From an uncultured Sulfitobacter sp. (GTDB taxonomy: Bacteria > Pseudomonadota > Alphaproteobacteria > Rhodobacterales > Rhodobacteraceae): a stretch of DNA of 64,000 bases. Below are positions 1 through 8,097 of this stretch, piece by piece. The stretch covers positions 434,001 to 498,000 of the forward strand of contig CANLOQ010000002.1 of NCBI GenBank assembly GCA_947492925.1. The letters are read 5' to 3'. Position 1 is the stretch's first letter. Each line of letters begins with the position of its first letter. The notes below the pieces were generated by a model that saw only the letters and a program-made list of their open reading frames with translations, searched no databases and had not been told where the DNA came from. Made by a program: the position numbers and the translations under genes.

Positions 1-1116
1 CTCTGCGGGGCGACGCTGCTGGTATTCCTGATCTGGGCGGCCTTTGCCTGGGTGGACGAGATTGTGCGCGCCGAAGGGTCGATGATTTCGTCCTCGCGGC
101 CCCAGATCATTCAGAACCTTGAGGGCGGCATTCTGGCCCAGCTTGAGGTGGGTGAGGGCGATATCGTGGAAAAAGGCACGGTGCTTGCGCGGCTGCACGG
201 GACGCAGTTTCAATCTTCCGTGGATGATCTGCGCGATCAGATTTCGGCGTTCGAGATCCGGCGCTTGCGGCTGGAGGCGGAACTTGCGGGCCAGTTCGAT
301 TTCAACGTGCCAAATGAATGGGCTGGGCGCACCCCGAGCATTGTAGAGAGCGAACGCGCGCTGTTGCTGGCGCGGCAGTCGGATTTCGTTTCGCGCTCTG
401 ACGGGGCGATGCGGGTGCTGACGGAGGCCAAGCGCGAGCGCGATCTGATGAACGATCTGCTGGAGCGCAACATCGTGTCTCTGATTGAGGCCACGCGGGC
501 GCGCAAAGCCTACGCGGACGCGCGGATCAGGCACGACGAGATCACCACTCAGACGGAACTGGACCGCGCACAGGAATATTCCGATGTGCTGAAGGAACTG
601 GCCACATTGCGCCAGAACCTCAAGGCATCGACGGACCAGTTGAACCGTACGGTGTTGACCAGCCCGATGCGCGGTATTGTGAACAACCTCAGCGTCACCA
701 CCATCGGCGGTGTTGTACGGCCCGGTGAGGAGATTTTGCAGATCATCCCGCTGGACGAAGAGCTGTTCGTCGAGGCGCGCGTCGCCCCCGAAGACATCGC
801 GGGCGTCCGTCCGGGGCAGGAAGCGACAGTGAAACTGTCGGCCTATGATTACACCATATACGGATCGCTGAAAGGCAAGGTCACGCTGATCTCTGCCGAT
901 ACGTTCAAGGACGACCGCGCGCGTGATCCCGATGGGAACCCGCACTATAAGGTAACGCTCAGGGTTGATACCGACAATCTGACCGCGCGGCAGGCGTCGT
1001 TGCAGATCAGACCGGGGATGCAGGCGAGCGTGGAGCTGCATACTGGTGCCAAGACAGTGCTGCAGTATCTGCTCAAGCCGCTTTATAAATCCAAAGAGGC
1101 CTTTCGGGAGCCTTGA
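1..1116 (+). CDS. HlyD-family type I secretion periplasmic adaptor (5' truncated)
   Basis: Membrane-fusion subunit that links an inner-membrane ABC exporter to a TolC-like outer-membrane channel, typically for RTX proteins or other type I substrates. The frame is open from base 1, so the true start lies upstream of the window. The visible part opens with a hydrophobic segment (bases 1-51) that would be the end of the single inner-membrane helix. A half-lipoyl stretch, a long charged heptad-rich coiled coil (about bases 220-630), a second lipoyl half (GGVVRPGEEI) and a beta-barrel region follow. The C-terminus, with PGMQASVEL and then GAKTVLQYL, is typical of HlyD/LapC-type adaptors. The partner ABC ATPase gene is expected just upstream. 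Family assignment is firm; the substrate is unknown. Confidence 0.9.
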   Translation, partial: LCGATLLVFLIWAAFAWVDEIVRAEGSMISSSRPQIIQNLEGGILAQLEVGEGDIVEKGTVLARLHGTQFQSSVDDLRDQISAFEIRRLRLEAELAGQFDFNVPNEWAGRTPSIVESERALLLARQSDFVSRSDGAMRVLTEAKRERDLMNDLLERNIVSLIEATRARKAYADARIRHDEITTQTELDRAQEYSDVLKELATLRQNLKASTDQLNRTVLTSPMRGIVNNLSVTTIGGVVRPGEEILQIIPLDEELFVEARVAPEDIAGVRPGQEATVKLSAYDYTIYGSLKGKVTLISADTFKDDRARDPDGNPHYKVTLRVDTDNLTARQASLQIRPGMQASVELHTGAKTVLQYLLKPLYKSKEAFREP

Positions 1117-1166
1117 GGTACTGTCGCCTGTGAACGGTGACCGCCTGTACGAAGAACCCTCTGAAT

Positions 1167-1226
1167 TTGAATTGTAATTGAAAGATGAAGCGACACGTCC
1201 CGCTTCATCTTTCAATTACAATTCAA
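1167..1226. repeat. 26-bp perfect inverted repeat (hairpin)
   Basis: Arms 1167-1192 and 1201-1226 are exact reverse complements around an 8-nt loop (1193-1200). The arm starts TTGAATTGTAATTG and ends GATGAAGCG. It lies between the convergent ends of the secretion adaptor gene and dtd, so it could act as a bidirectional terminator, although neither side carries a clear T-run. The arms are much AT-richer than their surroundings. Confidence 0.75.
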
Positions 1227-1262
1227 TTTCAACGCCTGCTGGGGGTACTTCGATCAGCGTTG

Positions 1263-1706
1263 TCAGGTTTCGGTATCCAGCCAGAGGGTCACAGGCCCGT
1301 CGTTCGTCAGATCAACCGACATATCCGCGCCAAACTGGCCGGTTTGCACGGGGATGCCCTGTGCTGTGAGGGTGCTGGCGAAATGCAAATAGAGCTCTTC
1401 TGCGATGTCCGGTTTGGCGGCGTAGGAAAAGCCGGGCCGGGTGCCGCGGGAGGTGTCGGCGGCGAGGGTAAACTGGCTGACCACAAGAGCGGCACCGCCG
1501 GTCTGGGCGATGCTGAGGTTCATTTTGCCTGCGTCGTCTTTGAACAGGCGCAGTTTGGCAATCTTGGCGGCAAGCGCTTGGGCGGTCTGCGGTGTGTCGT
1601 TCGGCATGGCGCAGACGAGGATCAGCAGACCGGGGCCGATTTGGGAGATCTTCGTACCGTCCACAGTGACGGAGGCTTGCGTGACCCGTTGCAATAAAGC
1701 GCGCAT
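1263..1706 (-). CDS. dtd: D-aminoacyl-tRNA deacylase
   Basis: Removes D-amino acids (and glycine from tRNA-Ala) mischarged on tRNA; cytosolic proofreading enzyme. The 147 residues match the usual bacterial length. The active-site SQFTLAAD motif is at residues 77-84 and the Gly-cisPro motif GPVT at 137-140, both at the standard positions. The start codon overlaps the stop of the nitroreductase gene by one base (TGATG), so the two are translationally coupled. Together with the zinc-ribbon gene further upstream they form a three-gene minus-strand unit. Confidence 0.96.
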   Translation of the reverse strand: MRALLQRVTQASVTVDGTKISQIGPGLLILVCAMPNDTPQTAQALAAKIAKLRLFKDDAGKMNLSIAQTGGAALVVSQFTLAADTSRGTRPGFSYAAKPDIAEELYLHFASTLTAQGIPVQTGQFGADMSVDLTNDGPVTLWLDTET

Positions 1707-2380
1707 CAGTCTTTCCAGTCGATGATTTCATCAGGTGTGGCCCGCTTGGTCCGAAACTGGTTCGCGGGGGCGTCCGGGTCGGCGTAGCCGAAAGAGATGG
1801 CACAGAGGATCAGGCGGTCGTCGGGAATGCCTAAGTGATCGCGGACCTGAGGGGCGTAAGCGGCGATGGCGGCTTGGGCGATAGTGGCCACGCCAAGGGC
1901 ATTTGCAGCGAGCGTGAAGGCGGTCACAAAGCCGCCGGTGTCCATTGCGCCGTAGGGGCCCAGCTCGGACGGGGAGTGGATGATGGCCACATGCGGTGCG
2001 TCAAATAGCGCATAGTTGCGCAGCATCTGGGCGGCGCGGCCCGCGCGGTCTTCCTTGGCGATGCCGACAGCATCGTAAAGCTGGAAGCCGCAGGTACGCC
2101 GCCGATCAGCGTAATCCCCGGTGTATTTTGTTGGCCACTCCAGGTCAGGCTGAGGCGGGGTGCCTTTGGACGCTGTTTCGGTCATCAGGGTGCGAAAGGC
2201 GTCCGTGGCGGCCCCTTTGGTGATTGTGACCTGCCAGGGCTGCGCGTTGCACCAGCTTGGCACGTGGCGCGCGGCGTCGACGATTTTCAAGATCGTGTCG
2301 TCGGGGACGGGGTCCGGTGTGAAGGCGCGGCAGGAATAGCGCGATTTCAGCGTGTCGGTGAGCGTGTCATATCGGGTCAT
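1706..2380 (-). CDS. Nitroreductase family protein
   Basis: FMN-dependent NAD(P)H oxidoreductase of the nitroreductase superfamily, 224 residues. The N-terminal region has the family signature ([14 protein letters not shown], then the PSW..AQPW flavin-contact segment near residues 41-48), and the C-terminal part keeps the [10 protein letters not shown]-type FMN-binding loop. The physiological substrate cannot be read from sequence. The start overlaps the upstream zinc-ribbon gene stop (ATGA) and the stop overlaps dtd, so the three genes are probably co-transcribed. Confidence 0.9.
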   Translation of the reverse strand: MTRYDTLTDTLKSRYSCRAFTPDPVPDDTILKIVDAARHVPSWCNAQPWQVTITKGAATDAFRTLMTETASKGTPPQPDLEWPTKYTGDYADRRRTCGFQLYDAVGIAKEDRAGRAAQMLRNYALFDAPHVAIIHSPSELGPYGAMDTGGFVTAFTLAANALGVATIAQAAIAAYAPQVRDHLGIPDDRLILCAISFGYADPDAPANQFRTKRATPDEIIDWKD

Positions 2381-3507
2381 TGGTTCATCGCTACGATATA
2401 GCCGATAATCCCTGCGGCGATGGCCCCGAGGATCACGGCGATGGTGATTTTGATGGCCGAATAGGGGCGTTCGCCCTGTACCCGTCCGGTGCGTCCGTTC
2501 ACGACAAAGCGGTAGGTTTTGCCACGGTATTTATAGGCTGCCAGCCAGACCGGCAGAAGGATGTGTTTGAAGGTAAGCTTGCTGAGATCGGTGTTGATGG
2601 AATGCACGCGCTGGCGGTCCCCGCCGATGTCGAATTTCACGTCGCGTTCGATCACCCGGTCCATGTGGGCGCGCGCCTCGGCAAAGCCGTCCTCAAGCGA
2701 GACAGCGTAGGCTTCGGCGCGGAAACCGGCCAGGTATTCGGGGGTGTAGGGCTCGAGCGCGGACAGATCCCACGGCTCAAGCGCGTCGGTGTATTTCTTG
2801 GGCAGCGATTTCGAGGCGAGCACCAGCACATCGTCAAAGAACCGCGCCACGCGGCCCGAGGCGCTGCGCCAGCGGACCTTTGGCACGCGCACCTGCTGGC
2901 GTTTGCCATCGCGCACAACGGTCTGGGTGACGTAATAGACCGTGCCACGCTGGCCCGTGTAGCTTGAGCGTGTGTCGGCGTCATAGGTCCAGTAGGGGAC
3001 GTATATCCCCTGCATCTTGCGGCCCTTGCGTGCGTATTCCTGCAAGCCGTTGGGAGCGAACCAAAGTGAGCCGAGCCAGTCTTTCATGGCGTCGCGGGCG
3101 GTGCTTTCGGTTTGGGCAAATGGCAACACGGCACGGGGTTTGATGTGGCGGTTTGTGCCGGTGTCAACGACCACGGGGGTGGCGCAGAAGGGGCATTCGG
3201 TGGCATGTTTGCCGCCCTCGAATTCAACCTGAGCGGCGCAGTTGGGGCATTGCGCGACCCGGGTTTCTTCCATCTGGTCCGCTGGCAGATCGGCGCTGAG
3301 ACCCCGGCGCAGGTCAAGTTCTGCGATGGGTTGGAAATGGAAACCCGCGCCGTCGATGCGTTCGGAATTGCCGCAGTGGTCACAGACCAGTGCCCCGGTT
3401 TCGGGCGCAAAGCGCAAATCCGACCCGCAGGTGTCACAGGGGAAACGGTGTTCGGCCAGCGGCTGGTCGATGTCGAAATAGGCGTCGGGGGTGGATGTGT
3501 CGGACAT
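2377..3507 (-). CDS. Zinc-ribbon, C-terminally membrane-anchored protein
   Basis: Protein of 376 residues, often annotated as a TFIIB-type zinc-ribbon or primosomal-protein-N'-like protein; its function is unknown. Two CxxC-type zinc ribbons are visible near the N-terminus (CDTCGS...CDHCG, then CPNCAAQ...CPFC). A large soluble middle domain contains a conserved YVPYWTYDADTRSSYTGQRG segment. The last 25 residues form one hydrophobic helix ending in AMNQ, so it is probably tail-anchored in the inner membrane. I chose the start MSDTSTPD because upstream sequence in frame lacks family-like composition. The adjoining SPFH/TelA genes suggest a shared envelope-stress context. Confidence 0.75.
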   Translation of the reverse strand: MSDTSTPDAYFDIDQPLAEHRFPCDTCGSDLRFAPETGALVCDHCGNSERIDGAGFHFQPIAELDLRRGLSADLPADQMEETRVAQCPNCAAQVEFEGGKHATECPFCATPVVVDTGTNRHIKPRAVLPFAQTESTARDAMKDWLGSLWFAPNGLQEYARKGRKMQGIYVPYWTYDADTRSSYTGQRGTVYYVTQTVVRDGKRQQVRVPKVRWRSASGRVARFFDDVLVLASKSLPKKYTDALEPWDLSALEPYTPEYLAGFRAEAYAVSLEDGFAEARAHMDRVIERDVKFDIGGDRQRVHSINTDLSKLTFKHILLPVWLAAYKYRGKTYRFVVNGRTGRVQGERPYSAIKITIAVILGAIAAGIIGYIVAMNQ

Positions 3508-3663
3508 GGTGCAGGAATAGCGCTGATCGTGTCGGTGTTCCAGCGGTCGATTGTCTGCCGGTTGCGCGTCGTGGTGCGGCATGGGGGTTGTGATGGGGCC
3601 GGTGCCATAATTTGGCCGCTTGACGGATGTAGAGCAAAGGGGAAACCGTTAGGGAGTGTAGTC

Positions 3664-4113
3664 ATGCAAGATGCAGTTCAGCAACGTCCCGCGACCTTTG
3701 GGCTGCTGGGGTTTGTTCTGGGTGTTGTCAGCCTTGTTGTCATTCTGATCCAGCTTTCGGCCTTTTTCGAGCCGCAACAGAAAAGCAGCGGTGCCGTGAT
3801 TGGTGAAATTGCGGCGGAGATCAAGCTATCGGCGGCGCGGGTACTTGCGGGCAAGCCTGCACCCGAGGCGGCACCTCCCAAGCCTGATTACGGTCAGATC
3901 ATCGCGGTTGCCGCGATGGTAGTCGCCGGGGTTGCCGTCATGCTTGGAGGGATCGGTCTTTATCGCAATGAGCCGCACCGGCTGTCATATCTGGCGGTGG
4001 GCGTTGGCCTGTCCAGCATCGTCATGTTCTATTTTTTCTGGCTGGCGGTGTTGATCTGCGGAGCGATGCTGTTGGTGGCGATCATCAAGAATCTGGACAG
4101 CATTCTGGCGTAG
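3664..4113 (+). CDS. Small hypothetical inner-membrane protein
   Basis: Protein of 149 residues with about four hydrophobic helices: residues 11-32, a charged/Pro-Ala linker, then three helices from about 77 to 142. No family recognised. It begins MQDAVQQRPATF after a purine-rich stretch (GGAAACCGTTAGGGAGTGTAGTC). Although the frame stays open far upstream, that part is antisense to the zinc-ribbon gene. It is the only plus-strand gene inside a minus-strand block and sits between the zinc-ribbon and cytochrome b561-like genes. Confidence 0.7.
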   Translation: MQDAVQQRPATFGLLGFVLGVVSLVVILIQLSAFFEPQQKSSGAVIGEIAAEIKLSAARVLAGKPAPEAAPPKPDYGQIIAVAAMVVAGVAVMLGGIGLYRNEPHRLSYLAVGVGLSSIVMFYFFWLAVLICGAMLLVAIIKNLDSILA

Positions 4114-4146
4114 CGCCGGGCGTGATCCCCGCCCGCGTTTGCGCCG

Positions 4147-4713
4147 CTACAAAAAGCGGTGCAGTGCTTTGGGTGCCATGATCCGCAGCGCATTATCGCG
4201 CAGTTTGACGTGTCGCCAGACGTGGAACACCGCGTGGATGCCCGCGATCAGGGCGACAAGATAAAATTCGAAAATGTGAATCTGCCCGATGATGTAATTT
4301 GCCTGTTTCAGGTTCAAAGGCGGCGCGATGGGCAGAAAGCCCCCGGCCTTCATCAGGAAGGGCGAGGTGAGGCCCAGAAGAAAACCACCCAAGGCGACGC
4401 CGAACAGCCCCCAGATCAGCGCTTTGTGCAGGAATTGGTGGAGGATGCGCGCGCGGGGGCCAAGCTTGGGGCCGGGGCGGCTGGCCAGACCGCGGCGCAG
4501 GTAGTCGGCGGTCCAGATCAGGCAGAGGGTGACAAAGATCAGGGCGAGGATGGAATGGGCCTGAAACGCCTTGCGCCCGAAAGGAAGGATATCGTCGGGG
4601 GTGACAAGGACGAACCAGATCAGCAGTGGCAGCATTGTCCAATGCAGGATTTTGAGGGCGGCGCGGCGGGTTGGCATGCGGAAGATACGGGGCAGGCGGC
4701 GGTAAAGTTTCAT
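4147..4713 (-). CDS. Cytochrome b561-domain-like membrane protein
   Basis: About four to five hydrophobic helices in 188 residues, with histidines in or near helices (LHWTML, QAHSILAL, HQFLHKALIWG, QIHIFEFYLVALIAGIHAVFHVWRH). That pattern is characteristic of di-haem cytochrome b561/Ni-Fe hydrogenase b-subunit-like quinol-linked electron carriers in the inner membrane. I chose MKLYRRLPR as the start. A GTG 16 codons upstream (4761) would overlap the SPFH gene by 8 bases and cannot be excluded. It follows the SPFH gene on the same strand with a short gap. The electron-transfer partner is not identifiable. Confidence 0.72.
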   Translation of the reverse strand: MKLYRRLPRIFRMPTRRAALKILHWTMLPLLIWFVLVTPDDILPFGRKAFQAHSILALIFVTLCLIWTADYLRRGLASRPGPKLGPRARILHQFLHKALIWGLFGVALGGFLLGLTSPFLMKAGGFLPIAPPLNLKQANYIIGQIHIFEFYLVALIAGIHAVFHVWRHVKLRDNALRIMAPKALHRFL

Positions 4714-4753
4714 GCCGCCTGCGCCGTGCAGACCTGTGAACGTGCTGTGTGTC

Positions 4754-5860
4754 TTACGCACCGGGAGGCGGCGGCGGCAGGACAGTGAACAGCTGTGCCA
4801 GTTCCATCACGTCCTCGGCCTTTTGCCAGCCGTCCTGTCCCGGCGTCCAGACGTAGGTGTCACGGGTAAGCTTGCCTTCGCCCGCCATACGGCCCATCGC
4901 CGCTTTGGAGAACGGGCCCGTGGTTTGCCCGCCTTCGGCCACATGCCAGACGTGTTCGACCGGGGGCGGGGGCGGCACCATCTGGGCTGGTGCGGGCCGT
5001 GCACCCCAGGGACCGGCCTGTGCTGCGGCCGCGTGGCCGATCTGCATGCCCAGACCCGCGCCAAGACCTGCCTGAATGGCGGCAGCACCGCCACCATCGC
5101 GGCCAAGCGCTTCGGCGGCCTGAAACTGCATATATTCGTTCAGGTTTCCGATCACGCCCATAGACGATCGTTTGTCCATGACTTCCTCAACCGCCGGCGG
5201 AAGCGAGATGTTTTCGATGTAGAGTTCCGGCATGGCGAGGCCGTATTCCGCCAGTTGCGCCGCGATTTCCTTGCCGACAAGCTGGCTGAGTTCGCGGGTG
5301 TTTGCGGCCATGTCGAGGACGGGAATTTGGGCGCGGGCGATGGTGCGGGAAAATTCCTGAACGATGATGTTGCGGATCTGGTAGCTGATTTCGTCCATCG
5401 TGAATTCACCGTCCGTGCCGACGATCTCGCTCAGGAAACGGGCAGGGTCAGAGACGCGCACGGAATAGGTGCCAAAGGCGCGCAGGCGCACGGGCCCGAA
5501 TTCAGGATCGCGCACGATGATGGGGTTTTTGGTGCCCCATTTCAGATCGTTGAAACGGGTGGTGTTGACGTAATAGATTTCGGATTTGAAGGGCGAGCGG
5601 AAGCCGTGATCCCAATGCTGGAGCGTTGTTAGGATCGGCATGTTGTTCGTCTCAAGCATATAGAGGCCGGGGGTGAAGACATCGGCCAGCTGGCCTTCGT
5701 GAACGAACACGGCGGCCTGTCCTTCGCGCACCGTGAGCTTGGCGCCGTATTTGATCGCGTGGCCCTCGCGTTCGAAGCGCCAGACCATCGTGTCGCGGGT
5801 GTCATCGGTCCAGTGGATGACGTCGATGAATTCGCCTGAGAGGAAATCGAAAATACCCAT
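4754..5860 (-). CDS. SPFH/Band-7 protein with C-terminal GYF-like domain
   Basis: Resembles the YdjI/'virion core protein' subgroup of SPFH proteins, 368 residues. Residues about 20-230 form the SPFH core (GLYMLETNNMPILTTLQHWDHG, FGTYSVRVSDPARFLSEIVG). An alpha-helical stretch, an Ala/Gly/Pro-rich linker and a C-terminal GYF_2-type domain follow (about 305-360; HVWHVAEGGQTTGPFS...TYVWTPGQDGW). SPFH proteins oligomerise at membranes, and GYF domains bind proline-rich peptides. There is no obvious transmembrane helix. Its place beside TelA, XpaC and a zinc-ribbon membrane protein suggests a scaffold role in one membrane assembly; that is inference. Confidence 0.85.
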   Translation of the reverse strand: MGIFDFLSGEFIDVIHWTDDTRDTMVWRFEREGHAIKYGAKLTVREGQAAVFVHEGQLADVFTPGLYMLETNNMPILTTLQHWDHGFRSPFKSEIYYVNTTRFNDLKWGTKNPIIVRDPEFGPVRLRAFGTYSVRVSDPARFLSEIVGTDGEFTMDEISYQIRNIIVQEFSRTIARAQIPVLDMAANTRELSQLVGKEIAAQLAEYGLAMPELYIENISLPPAVEEVMDKRSSMGVIGNLNEYMQFQAAEALGRDGGGAAAIQAGLGAGLGMQIGHAAAAQAGPWGARPAPAQMVPPPPPVEHVWHVAEGGQTTGPFSKAAMGRMAGEGKLTRDTYVWTPGQDGWQKAEDVMELAQLFTVLPPPPPGA

Positions 5861-5892
5861 GATTATGGTCCTTTATCTGTTGTCTTGGGGGC

Positions 5893-6828
5893 CTAAAGCG
5901 GTCCGCCGGTCAGCTCGCGGGCGATGATGCGGGTGATCGGGGCGGCTTCGCGGGCGTTCATGCCGGTGCGCAGGCGGCTGTCATACAGCATTTTAAGCAG
6001 CAGTTCGTCGTGGCTGGTCAACAGCGCGAATTCGTCGTCATCGTTAAAGATCGAGGGGCGCGCGCCGGGGTGGTCATTGGCAAGGCCAAGGCCCTGCGCC
6101 AGTTCCTCGTGGATGCAGGACAGGCGCAGAAGATCGGGGTTTTCGGCACGGATCACGGCAACGGCGGCAGTGTAGGTATTGGCATTGGGACCGGCGGCAT
6201 AGGCGGCGACGGCGCAATAGGTGTCGCGGCGCATGTTGCGTAGGGCGCTAAGTGATGCGGCTGTGATGCCGGGGATGCGCGCGGCGGCTTCCATCAGCGC
6301 GTCGGCGCGGTCATCCTCGGAGGCGATGATCACCAGGAAATTCGGGTTGCCGATGGCCGAAACCGGGTGGCCCGTGACACGCGCCAGACGGCGGGCGTAG
6401 CGGTTTACATTGTCGCTGTCGGCCTTGCGTTGGGACGGCGGCACACCGTAACCAAAGATCACTTCCATGCGAACGGGGGCCGCCCAGCGGCGCAGGGGGC
6501 TGGCCCCGCCGCGCCCGGTGAAGTTACCGTCGTATTCGTTATAAAACGCGATCTGTTCGAAGTTCGCCGCAAGCATGTCGGCGCTGTAGGGCGTATCAAT
6601 GCCGCCCCCGTCGCGGCGCAGCAAACCCTGAGACAGCTGCGCGCGCTGCACCTGATTGAGATACTGCCGCAGCATCGCGCTTTTTTGCGACGTCGGTTTG
6701 GCGACAACCGCAGGGGGCGGTGGGGCCGCAACGGGGCGGGCCACCGGTTTCAGCGATGGCTCAACCGGGGCGGTGGCGGTGCAGGCCGTCAGTGCCAGCG
6801 CCATTGCCGCCGCCGCCAGCTTGCGCAT
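5893..6828 (-). CDS. DUF2927 lipoprotein with HEExxQ motif
   Basis: Predicted lipoprotein of 311 residues. The signal peptide ends in the lipobox LTAC (Cys at about residue 16), followed by a Pro/Ala-rich tether and a globular DUF2927 domain. Near residue 240 is HEELAQGLGLAND, which resembles the zinc-binding HExxH...GL pattern of metallopeptidases with Gln in place of the second His. Catalysis is therefore uncertain. The start at MRKLAAAAM gives a clean signal peptide; the upstream Met at 6861 adds 11 residues without signal character. It is close to, and co-directional with, telA upstream and the SPFH gene downstream. Confidence 0.8.
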   Translation of the reverse strand: MRKLAAAAMALALTACTATAPVEPSLKPVARPVAAPPPPAVVAKPTSQKSAMLRQYLNQVQRAQLSQGLLRRDGGGIDTPYSADMLAANFEQIAFYNEYDGNFTGRGGASPLRRWAAPVRMEVIFGYGVPPSQRKADSDNVNRYARRLARVTGHPVSAIGNPNFLVIIASEDDRADALMEAAARIPGITAASLSALRNMRRDTYCAVAAYAAGPNANTYTAAVAVIRAENPDLLRLSCIHEELAQGLGLANDHPGARPSIFNDDDEFALLTSHDELLLKMLYDSRLRTGMNAREAAPITRIIARELTGGPL

Positions 6829-6864
6829 GCCCCCGATGTGTCCCGCTTGCGTCATTGCCAATTC

Positions 6865-8061
6865 CTAGCCCGGCACCGACCCGGAGGCGGTTTCACCCAA
6901 GCCGGTCTTTTTGGCCTTGGCTGCGGCCAGTGTGTCGCGCAGTTTGGCTTCCATTTCCTTGAGGTCTTCCTCGGCGGCGGCGCGTTTGGCCTTGCCTTCA
7001 TCCGCGATCTGAAGCGATTCCTCGATGGTGCCGATCAGGTCCGCATTGGCCTGTTTCACAGCTTCAATGTCGAAGACGCCGCGCTCCATTTCCTGACGGA
7101 TGATCTTGTTGCTGTCGCGCAGGTTCTTGGCGTTGGAAGTCAGCAGCTCATTGGTCAGATCGTTTGCCTCGCGCACCGCCTTTGCGGCTTCAGCCGAGCG
7201 TTGGATGGTCACCGCCTGCGCCAGTTGCGTTTCCCAAAGCGGTACGGTGTTCACAAGGGTGGAGTTGATCTTGGTCACCAGCGACTTGTCGTTTTCCTGC
7301 ACCAGCCGGATGGAGGGCAGGGACTGCATGGTGACCTGACGGGTGAGTTTCAGGTCATGCACCCGGCGTTCCAGATCGTCGCGGGCGGCGCGGATGTCGC
7401 GCAGTTCCTGTGCGACCATGACGGCGTCGTCCTCGGCTGCGGCTTCGACCTCGCGTTCTTTCGCGGGGATGGTTGTGGCGTCTAGATCGGCCAGCTTGGC
7501 CTCGCCCGCCGCGATGTAAAGCGCCAGTTCGTCGTAGAATTGCAGCGTCTTTTCATACAGCATGTCGAGCGATTTGATGTCCTTGAGCAGCGTATGCTCA
7601 TGCTCAAGCAGGTTGTCGGTGATGCGGTCGATCTGGCCCTGCACCTTTTCAAACTTGGCGGTAAATTTGGCGAAGGGAGCCGCGCGGCCCAGCAGTTTTT
7701 CCCACCAGCTGCGGTCACGGCGCACGTCAAGTTCGGAGACCGAAAACCCCCGGATGGTGCTGACGATGTTGCGCAGGCTGTCACCGGCAGGGCCCACATC
7801 CTTGTTGCGCACGTCGGCCAGCATGGACTGGCTGATTTCCTGCAGCTCGGCCTGCGCGGCAGAGCCGAAGGAGACGATAGACTGCGTGTCTTCCATGTCG
7901 ATCTCGGCCATGCGGCGCTTGATCTCGTCGCCCAGGGGCTTGTCGGCCTGATCCAGCGGTACGATGGCATTTGCCTCGCGCGGTTCGGGCAGGACAACGG
8001 CGGTCACTTCCTCGACCATCGCGAGGGATTTAGTGGCTTTTTGACGAACAGTTTCAGACAT
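6865..8061 (-). CDS. TelA-family toxic-anion-resistance protein
   Basis: Soluble, highly helical protein of 398 residues belonging to the TelA/KlaA family, linked in various bacteria to tellurite, colicin or envelope-stress tolerance. Family hallmarks are VPLDQADKPLGDEIKRRM near the N-terminus, the central SWWEKLLGRAAPFAKF block and the C-terminal helical region (QVTMQSLPSIRLVQENDKSL, then WETQLAQAV). The Ala/Lys/Glu-rich C-terminus is a likely coiled coil. It lies 36 nt downstream of the XpaC-type gene, a widely conserved pairing. Confidence 0.93.
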   Translation of the reverse strand: MSETVRQKATKSLAMVEEVTAVVLPEPREANAIVPLDQADKPLGDEIKRRMAEIDMEDTQSIVSFGSAAQAELQEISQSMLADVRNKDVGPAGDSLRNIVSTIRGFSVSELDVRRDRSWWEKLLGRAAPFAKFTAKFEKVQGQIDRITDNLLEHEHTLLKDIKSLDMLYEKTLQFYDELALYIAAGEAKLADLDATTIPAKEREVEAAAEDDAVMVAQELRDIRAARDDLERRVHDLKLTRQVTMQSLPSIRLVQENDKSLVTKINSTLVNTVPLWETQLAQAVTIQRSAEAAKAVREANDLTNELLTSNAKNLRDSNKIIRQEMERGVFDIEAVKQANADLIGTIEESLQIADEGKAKRAAAEEDLKEMEAKLRDTLAAAKAKKTGLGETASGSVPG

Positions 8062-8097
8062 TTAATTTGGTCCCTTAATGTTTCAGATGAAGTGCGG

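Noticed and set aside
3112-3663. N-terminal extension of the 3664-4113 membrane protein
   Set aside because: The extension is antisense to the zinc-ribbon gene and has no hydrophobic or family character; the ATG at 3664 gives a clean helix.
6367-7485. 372-residue plus-strand open frame over telA and DUF2927
   Set aside because: Antisense to two solid genes; composition (Gly/His/Arg-rich, aromatic) is that of a shadow frame.
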